Positions 47,155-64,000 of a DNA stretch of 64,000 nucleotides are shown here, in pieces; the stretch's first letter is position 1; each line of letters starts with the position of its first letter. The notes under the pieces were generated by a model that was not told the origin of the DNA, did no database searches, and saw only the letters and a list, made by a program, of their open reading frames with translations. The stretch is from Neocallimastix lanati (nom. inval.) (Eukaryota; Neocallimastigomycota; Neocallimastigomycetes; Neocallimastigales; Neocallimastigaceae). The position numbers and the translations under genes are program-made. The stretch spans positions 2,141,001 to 2,205,000 of the forward strand of contig JACVTC010000002.1 of the NCBI GenBank assembly GCA_016946835.1. The letters are read 5' to 3'.

Positions 47155-48573
47155 TTTTAATTCAATTTATAAATATAAAAATTAATTATTATTCGATAAT
47201 AAAAAAATTTTTATTAAAAGTTCGTTCCAGCAAACTAATTTTAAAAATATATTAAAAAATAAAATATTTTTTAATTGTTTGAAGAAAAAAAAAAAAAAGA
47301 AAGAACTTCTACTATTTATATCAATTTTTCAATGAAAAAATATATTAATTAAATAATATTACTTAATAATTAATATTTAAATTAGTTATATTTTTTATAT
47401 TTTTCAATATATTTTAATTAATCTTTTTTTTTTTGTATTCTAGTACTATCCCAATTAGTCATTATCTTTTTTTTAAATTTTTTATAAAAAATTTAATTAA
47501 AAATTTTGTTCCTGTGAATATTATCCCACTTTGTAAAAATTTGAATAAAATATATTTTTATTAGTATTATTATCTACTCTAATAAATGAAAAAACTTTAT
47601 TTTAACTTTTAAAAAACGGGAAAATTTGTGTAGATCAATGATAAAATAGAATAAAATATTATTTTTGAAATATTTATTATTATAATAAAAATTAAAATTA
47701 AATAAAATAAAAATTTTAATATTATTTATTAAAAAAAAGTTTTACTATATTAAATAGAATTTAATTTATTTTTTTTTTTTATTTTTTATTTTTTTTATTT
47801 TTATAAAAAATTTTTTTTTTTTAATTAAAAATAATTATAAAATTTGGTGAATAGTTTCATTATTATTTAATTAAATGGAAAATAAAAGTTAAAAAAAAAA
47901 AAAAAAATTAAAATTTTTTTTCTTTTTACTTTTAATTTCTTTATAAATATATAATTAATATTATTCAATTATATCTTTTTATTTAATTTTTTCATAAATA
48001 TTTAATTAATATTATCTAATTTTTTCTTTTTTTTTTTTAGTTTTTTATAAATATATAATATTATCCAATTTTAAAAACATTAAACCAAGTCATTATTACT
48101 ATATTACTATATATAGTTCTGTTATTTTTTTTATTTAATTATTATATTATTTCTTATTTCTTTTTTTTCTAATTTCTTATTTATTTAATTATTGTTATTG
48201 ATATAAAATACAGATATTAATATAAAAAATTTATTAATAATTTATTAATATTTAACGTTTTTGAGAAATTTAAATCAAAATACTATTATGGTATATAATA
48301 TGGTCATAATATGTTTTTATGATATATAAAATATAAAATTATGAAAATTGATTTTATGTCTGTATTATTATTAACATTAAATAACTTTTGTTTATTACTA
48401 AAAAAGAACTTTATAGTAAATATGTTTTATTATTAACATAAAAATATTTTTATTTATCTTTAAAGAATAATAATATAGGTTAATTTATTGTATTAAGTAA
48501 AAAAATTAAATAAATTTAAATAATAATAAAAGTAATTTTCCTAAATATTGGAATAGAACCATTAAGTAATTAC

Positions 48574-48612
<39 letters not shown>

Positions 48613-50273
48613 AATATTTAGATTTTAATTTATCAAAATAATTAAAATATGGATATTTAATAAACTTAATAAAATAAATATTTAATATAATATAATAAAA
48701 CTAATAATAATGATAAAAATTTTTCAAAATAATTAAATTAACATTCTTGTTCTAATCAAACATATGCAAAATAAACTCTGTATGTTATTATAACATACAG
48801 AGTTTGATAAATTTAATTATTATTAAAATTTTATGATTGTAATAGAAATGAAAAAAATAAAATTTAGTTTCATGTTACTAATTTAATAAATACATATGCT
48901 TAAATAAGTTTCGTAATAATAGTTTCATTAAACAATTAATTAGCATAATTAATAGATATATAATAAATAATAAGAATAATAGCAACAAAAAGGGTTATAT
49001 CATTTTTTATTTACTTATTTATTTATTTATTTACTTATTTATTTATTTATTTATTAAATATAGAATTGAACATTAATTCATTAAATTATTAGTTATATCA
49101 CTAAATGAAATGTAGGATTAGAGTTAATACGTTAGGGTTAAGTAAAGTACTGACATTAATAAATAAATGAATAAAAATATAATAATAATAATAAATATAT
49201 AAGCAAAATAAAAAAATAAAAAATAACAAATAGCAAATAAAAAATAAAAAATAACAAATAGCAAATAAAAAATAAAAAATAAAAAATAAAAAATAAAAAA
49301 TAAAAAATAAAAATAAAAATAAAAAGTAAAAAGCAAATAAATAAAAAGCAAAAAATAAAAAATTTAAATTAAAACACAAAATAAAATTTTATTTTAATAA
49401 AAAACATTTTATTTAATCATTTAATAATCAATAATATAATATTATAATATTCATAACTTTTTATTCTGGGACTTTTGTATTTTAATATTGTCTTCGTAAA
49501 TAAAATTATTAATAATAATATTAAATTTATATTAATAATTATTTAATAAAATAATAATTATCTATATAAAAATCTTCAAGAATTAATGGCTTTTTTTTGT
49601 ATAAATTTTATTAAAATAATTTTTTAATAAAATTTAATTATAAAGTTATTTTAGAGTACTTCTCGTGAAAATAATATTATTATAATTTTTTAATAATAAT
49701 TAAGATATATATTAATATTTTTTATGAAATAATATTAAAATAATTATTTAATAATATTTAAATTTTAAAGATATATTTAAATTTTTTTAAACTAAATTAA
49801 TTCATAATTTTTAATATGTTTTTATGGTTTAATCATATAAAAGTACTTTTTTTTTTTTTTTTTATAGTATTTGGTAAATTTTTTAAAAAAACTTTTCTAT
49901 TTTAACTTTCCATTTTTATTTCTTTTTTTTTTTGTAATATATAATAGAAAATCTTTATTTATAATTATACGATATATTTTAAAATAATTTATTATGCATA
50001 TTATTTTAAATAGATATAAATCTTTTTTATTGTAAATATATAAAAATATAATAATTTAATTGTTCAAATTATTAAATTTAAAAGATGCTTTTTTTTTTTT
50101 TAAAAAAAAAATAAAAAACAAAATAATACATATTTTTATTTAATATATAAATATTAAAATTTAAAAAATTATAATAACTATATAATTAAATTGTATTTAT
50201 AAACATAAATAAATAAATATATAAATAAATTAATAATGAATCCATCTTTTTATTAAACGATAAAAATATTTAA
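47155..50273. other. 3.1-kb AT-rich spacer between GH48 and the receptor gene
   Basis: 47155-47340 is the GH48 5' region and has an A run at 47286-47298. No gene is seen further on. Other contents are an A run at 48575-48610, TTTA repeats at 49006-49054, and AAAAAATAACAAATAGCAAA-type repeats at 49205-49370. A 15-bp perfect hairpin lies at 48773-48805. Confidence 0.6.
48773..48805. repeat. perfect 15-bp hairpin, 3-base loop
   Basis: Arms 48773-48787 (AAACTCTGTATGTTA) and 48791-48805 are exact reverse complements. It is not close to the end of any gene. Confidence 0.8.
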
Positions 50274-58254
<7,981 letters not shown>

Positions 58255-58563
58255 ATATATTTAATAAATGAATATTATTATACACTATTTATTAAAAAGC
58301 ACAAAAAAAAAAAAGGTATAAATAAAAAATTATGAAGTACCTCATGTTAAACAATTAATATATATTTATATGTTTAGATATTATTGTATATATTAATACT
58401 ATTTGATGCTCTATTTTATTTATTCTGGAATTTGGAAATCATTTACCAAAATAAAATTAATAAAATAAATATAAATTGAGAAAAAAAAAAAATAAGTTGA
58501 AGAAAAAATTTAATATTTCAAATAAAGATAAATTAAGATTAATATATATATATATTTATATAA

Positions 58564-58594
<31 letters not shown>

Positions 58595-60098
58595 ATCTTT
58601 TTTATTATTATTATTTATTTTATTTTATTTTATTTTTTTATTTTTTTTATTTTTTTTATTTTTATTTTTTTTTTTTTTGATAGTAATAAATTAATTTGAA
58701 AAAAAAAAAAGATAGTAATAAGATTAAGGCAATATAAAATAATAATAATTTTTCCTTCTTTCTTTTTTTTAAATTACCAAGGAATCATTAGTTAAAAATC
58801 GCAATTAATTTATATAATAAAGTTAAAGAAGATAATAAAAATTTATTTATAAAAATTTGTAATAAAAATTTTATTATTAATAAAAAATCAATGTTAAGAT
58901 TTTTTTTTTTTTTTTTTTTTTTGATAATTATTAAATATAAAATTTTTAATATATATATATATATATATATTGGTACACATTATTTAAATAAAGAAACTAC
59001 ATTTTTATATGAATCATATTGATATAAAAATAATCCATATAATTATATCAATATCAAATAAAAAAAAAATTATGTTATTTTAAATTTTTATAATAAAAAA
59101 ATTATAAAAATAAATGAATTGTTGTTAAATTCCATTTATTATTAAAGAAAATTAATAATAAATCAATTAATAATATAATAAAAATCTACTATAATTGAAA
59201 TTAAGAATAACTATTAAAATAATAATAATCATTATTAATTGCACTAAATTATTGATTTTTTAAAAGAGTTGACTCATTAATATTTTATAAATTTAAAAAA
59301 AAGTAATTATATGTTAAATTTAAATCTTATATGAAAAAAAAAATAATCAGTTTATCTTTTTTTATTATTATTTTTTTTTAGCTATTTTAAATTTTATAAC
59401 TTTATTTTTTAATATATGTTTTTTTATCAAAATTGTTTAACTTTATATTTATTTTTATTTTAAATCTTTATTTATCATTTGACTTTAATATTATTTATTT
59501 AATTTTTAATTAATTTATTTATTTTTACATTTAATTTATAACTAAAAATTAATTTATTTATAAAAAAACTTGGAGAATTGTAAGATTATTATGACCATAG
59601 TAGGTTGTTAGGATATAATTTTTGTCATGTATACTTAAGAATTTGACCTGGTCTTATTGGAAAAATAAGATAGTAATATATATAAAATGGAAAAAGTCAA
59701 AAAAAAATTTTTTTTTTTTTTTTCGTCCTCTTTGTTTTTTAATTTCTTCATCCTAAATAAAAAGTATTAATTTTTTTTATATAATATTATTTATTTGTAT
59801 GTGTTTAATATTATTTCCTATTAAATAAATGCTAATATGTATTAAATAAGATTATGTACATTATGATATATTATAAATAAAATTAACATATAATACATGT
59901 AAAAATTATTATTTAGAAAAAAATGATTCTTCTTAATTAAATAAAATAATATTAATAAATAAAATATATATAATATAAATAATTAATCTGAGCTTCACTC
60001 TCTAATAGATTAAGAGTCTCATAAAGAGATCATAAATATATAGAATTAAATTTATATAATCATAAATTTACAATATACAAATTAAATTTATTTTATAA

Positions 60099-60165
<67 letters not shown>

Positions 60166-60180
60166 ATATAAAAAAAAAAA
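58255..60180. other. AT-rich spacer between the receptor gene and the copia element
   Basis: No gene is seen. T runs lie at 58571-58593 and 58900-58922. A stretch at 59605-59690 starting TGTTAGGATATAATTTTTGT could be part of a 5' LTR of the downstream copia element, but the matching 3' LTR is outside the window. (AAAT)n fills 60095-60168. Confidence 0.5.
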
Positions 60181-61417
60181 AATTTAATGCTTAAGATCAT
60201 GAGAAGAAAAAGAACTCAAAATAAAGAATTCTCAGAAGGTAGTTTCGCTTCCTCTTTATCAACCCCTACTATGAATAAAAATAAAGAGGAAGAAATAAAT
60301 ATGAATGGGAACAATGTTTCTCGTAATGAAAATTTATTCCAAAATTATGATTATAAAGATTTTTTTTAATTAAATTTGTATTTAAATTATAAAGATTTTA
60401 AATTAAATACTTCAAATTTTGAGGATTGGTTCATTGAACTAAAACGTCATCTGATTGCACAGGATTATGATGAATACACAGAAAAAGATCTTGTGTATGA
60501 TGATATAACGAGAAAACAGATAAATTTTGATAATGCCGTTCAGTCAATATAATAACTGGTAGCTTAAATACATTAATTAAAACCTATGTAAAAGGATGTA
60601 AAACAGATAGACTAATGAAACAATTTTACAAATCAAGAGAATCCCCATTAAATTTATTAATCCAAAAAATCAAAAATTTAGAAATTATTAATAACAATTA
60701 TATACTATATCTCGATAAACTTAAAAAAAAATTTATTTGAGCAGTATGATAAAAATGTGAAAAATTAAATAAAAATAAACTATTAGAAGAAAATAAAATC
60801 ATCTATGCATGTACTAAGCTTAAAAATATAGGTTTTAATTATATAATTACTTATAAATATACAACATTTGATGAACTTCAGAAAAATTTGCAAAAAATGC
60901 GAAATCATGAAGAAATTATGAAAATAATAAAATAAATTATATTTCCAATAATAATAAATATAATGAACATAAAAAATAGTAATAATTATATTAAACATAA
61001 CAATTCAAACAATAAAAATAATAAAAATATAAAAATAAAACACAGTCTTTTATGTAACAAAGATAGACATCTTTTGGAAGATTGTTACTATTGTTACTAT
61101 AATCCATTCAATAAAAAACAATAAAAATAAAAATAATTCCACTAGATATAATGATAATAAAAATAATATTAATGACAGAAATAAATAAATTTCATACTTA
61201 TTAAATAAATGAAAATAACTCAGATTATTTTTCAGACACTAATGAAGGAGACTATATTAATTTCACTGGAAATATTTCATTATTAAGAAACAACATTAAA
61301 TGCAATAATTTATCAACAAATAATAAAAATACAACTTGGATTATTGATAGTGGTACTGGTTTAAATTTAACTAATAATATTAAACAATTAAATAATATCT
61401 AACATTCAACAAATGAA

Positions 61418-61449
61418 ACAATTATATATCCTAAAGGATATATAATTGT
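61418..61449. repeat. perfect 14-bp hairpin in the copia element
   Basis: Arms 61418-61431 (ACAATTATATATCC) and 61436-61449 are exact reverse complements with a TAAA loop. Confidence 0.8.
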
Positions 61450-61975
61450 GTATAATATATGTAAAATAAATTGTTCAGGTACATATTAAGGAAATTTCAA
61501 ATATAATAAATTTAAATTATCGAATGTATACTAAGCACCGAAAATTAAAAATGATTTAATTTCTTCACATCACTTATTAAATTTAGAAAAAAAAAAATAA
61601 TTATGGAAAATATCAATAGCAGGGATAGACTATAAATTATTAACAAAAAATAATAATATCATAGTAAATATTTGTGCAAACGATGAAAATTTATTCAGAC
61701 TTTTAATATTACATCAAATATTAACAATATTAATTTTGACGCCCAAAAGAATATAAATGATGATCATACAAAATTTAATATTCATAATATAGATTATTCT
61801 CTTTGACATTCAAGATTAGGATAATTCAATAACAACAACAATATAAAAATATATATATATATATATTATTAAACACACTTCTTTTCACAATAAAAAAGAA
61901 TGAGCTAAAAGCAAAATTAGTAAATTAAGAAGAAATTTCACTTTTCCTGCTTCTGAATCCTTTTCTACTCAACCT

Positions 61976-62179
61976 TTGGAATTGGTTCATATTAACGTTG
62001 TAGGTAAACTGGAAACATCTTTTCAAGGTTATAATTACTACCTTACTTTCCTTGATGATTTTTCACGAAAATGTTGGATTTTCCTATTAAAGAATAAATA
62101 TGATGTATATGAAAAATTCATTGAATTTCATGAATTAATTTCAAATTTATATATAATATTCACATTAAAAAATGTTTAA
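61976..62179 (+). pseudogene. copia integrase fragment
   Basis: An open piece of 67 codons, MELVHINVVGKLE to FLDDFSRKCWIFLLKNK, is the integrase core start. His in LVHINV replaces the usual Asp-containing LVHSD context: the catalytic Asp position reads Asn. The frame then breaks, with KSDNRIEY continuing in another frame from about 62180. Confidence 0.75.
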
Positions 62180-62456
62180 AATCAGATAATCGTATTGAAT
62201 ATATAGATAAAGGGGTTACCTCCTTATTAAACAATCATGGTATAAAATTTTATTCATTCTGTTCCTTGGTTATCCTCATCAGAATGGTCGTGCTGAACGG
62301 TTAAATCAAACTATAAACAAGTGTGCTAAAACTCTTTCTAAATTCTGCTAAATTACCTCTTTCCTTTTGGGATACTGCCCTTAAAATGTGCCGCTTTCTT
62401 ATATAATTTAAATCCATATTCTAGTATTAATTTCAAAATTCCTAATTAAATTATTC

Positions 62457-62577
62457 TTTAATAAACCTGTTGATATTTCATTTTTTAAAGCATTTGGTTG
62501 TAAAGCATTTTTCTTTAATAAACCTGTTGATATTTCATTTCTTAAAGCATTTGGTTGAAAAGCATTTTTCTTTAATA
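62457..62577 (+). repeat. in-frame 57-base tandem duplication in copia pol
   Basis: The block encoding FNKPVDISFLKAFG and KAFF occurs twice in tandem with a 57-base period (19 codons; AACCTGTTGATATTTCATTT at 62464 and 62521). The family normally has this sequence once, just after the integrase core. Confidence 0.85.
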
Positions 62578-62842
62578 ATCATAAAATAAATAAATTTGAA
62601 AATAATAATGAACAAGATATCTTTCTTGGTTATCCTAAAAATTCTTCTGGTTATCGCAATTTGGGATATCTCTACTAACTCTATTATTACTGCTAGAGAC
62701 GTTTACTTTATGAAAGATATTCCTGGAACCGTTGATACTTTATTTTTTTCTTCTAATACTATTGACTCTTTATTCAATTATCCCAATTTATTGATTGAAG
62801 GGGAAAGTACTAATATACAACAGATAAATTCTAATTATAATA

Positions 62843-62991
<149 letters not shown>

Positions 62992-63354
62992 TCAACAATA
63001 ATAATATCAACAATAATGAATTCTCAGATAATAATATTAATAGTAAAAAAAGAATTCAAGATGATGAAGACTCAGATGACGATTCATATACTCAAACACT
63101 AAATATAAGAAAAGAAATATTATATAAAAATAAAAATATTAATAAAAAAAATAAAAATATAAAATCTTCAGTATTATAACATAATGTCAAAGTAGATATG
63201 AAGAAGAAATGCTTTCAGAAGATTCAAAATGAATAGAACATAGCTATAAAAATGGAATTTAAAAATATGTACGATAAAAATGTAATGATGGTGGTTAACA
63301 TTAATAATATACCAAAAAAATAAGATGGGTTTTAGTAATAAAAAAACGACAATA

Positions 63355-63390
<36 letters not shown>

Positions 63391-63678
63391 AGATTAGTAG
63401 CTAAAGGTTGTCATCAAAAAGAAGATGAAGATTTTATTTCAACATATTCACCTACAGTATACAATCAGATAGATAAAGAATCACCATTGCAATGGTATCA
63501 ATAAATAAATAGAATTTAAAGCAATTAGATATAAAATCATTATATTTAAATGCTGATATCAACAAAGCAATATATGTAAAAATTCCAAAAGGAGATAAAA
63601 AATTACAAAAAAAAAAAAAAAAAAAAAAAAGTATGATTATTAAAAAAAACATTATATGAATTAAAACAAGCTGAACGT

Positions 63679-63906
63679 ATGTGGAATGAAGAAATAACTA
63701 ATTATTTAAAATCAATTGGCTTCAAACAATACAAATCAGACAAATGCGTATTTGGAAAATGTAAGAAAGATAATAAATTAATTGGATTATTATCTTTATA
63801 TGTTGATGTTATTTTAATAATTGGCGAAGATTATGAAATTAAAAATATAATTAAGAAATTAAAAAATAAATATACTATTTCAAAAAAGAATCTATTGACA
63901 GAATAA
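63679..63906 (+). pseudogene. copia reverse transcriptase fragment
   Basis: A 75-codon open piece starting MWNEEITNYLKSIGFKQ, with SDKCVFG and LSLYVDVILIIG, which is the copia RT palm region. YVDVI lacks the second Asp of YVDD. Upstream pieces are in other frames. Confidence 0.8.
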
Positions 63907-64000
63907 TTATTGGAATAAATATTTATAAAACAAAGAATAATTACAAAATAAACCAAGAAAATTACTTAAAATAAAATTATTAATAATTATAAAAATGAAT

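Noticed and set aside
59605-60000. 5' LTR and primer-binding site for the copia element
   Set aside because: Only a TGTTAGGATATA-like start was seen; no paired LTR or convincing primer-binding site lies inside the window, so it is mentioned only as a possibility.

Overview
The window looks like nuclear DNA of an anaerobic gut fungus (Neocallimastigomycota; genus not resolvable from sequence alone). The evidence is extreme A+T richness with long homopolymers and AAT/AAAT microsatellites in every gap, short GT-AG introns, and a secreted GH48 cellulase ending in two CBM10-type fungal dockerins, which is typical of the cellulosomes of this phylum. A CBM18-GH18 chitinase, an Asn-rich ankyrin/F-box-like protein and a beta-helix class C GPCR fit the same source. 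No rRNA, tRNA or CRISPR array was seen.

Region 1 (1-25.4 kb) is an amplified locus. Four nearly identical, intronless 508-residue PLP enzymes of the ACC-synthase-like aminotransferase family sit in alternating orientation (- + - +) at 4150-5676, 12345-13871, 16064-17590 and 20678-22204, with shared 5' and 3' flanks. The first divergent pair is separated by about three tandem copies of a non-coding unit of about 1.7-2.0 kb; the second pair is separated by one copy in inverted orientation. Both outer edges carry the same AT minisatellite and LINE (non-LTR) fragments. Variant sites within the four copies group them in two conflicting ways, which suggests gene conversion.

Region 2 (25.4-44.9 kb) holds LINE fragments, a three-exon chitinase (27868-29851, -), a long empty AT-rich stretch, a decayed PWWP-domain gene, a four-exon low-molecular-weight protein tyrosine phosphatase (36333-37230, +), an ankyrin-like gene (38249-40543, +), a decayed Ty1/copia integrase and another LINE 3' end.

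Region 3 (44.9-58.3 kb, all minus) has the GH48 cellulase (44887-47154) and then one large gene (50274-58254) that I could join into 22 exons with matching phase at every junction. It encodes a beta-helix-like ectodomain, a short Cys-rich EGF-like module and a seven-transmembrane domain with class C (GABA-B-like) features. Most introns of this gene hold microsatellites, several of them right beside the splice acceptor.

Region 4 (58.3-64 kb) is AT-rich spacer followed by a heavily mutated Ty1/copia element (+) that runs to or past the right edge.

Functionally, the secreted cellulase and chitinase are carbohydrate-active enzymes and the GPCR may be a surface sensor. No operon-like link between genes is implied. 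The strongest candidates for something new are the beta-helix/7TM receptor and the amplified aminotransferase array with its spacer repeat.
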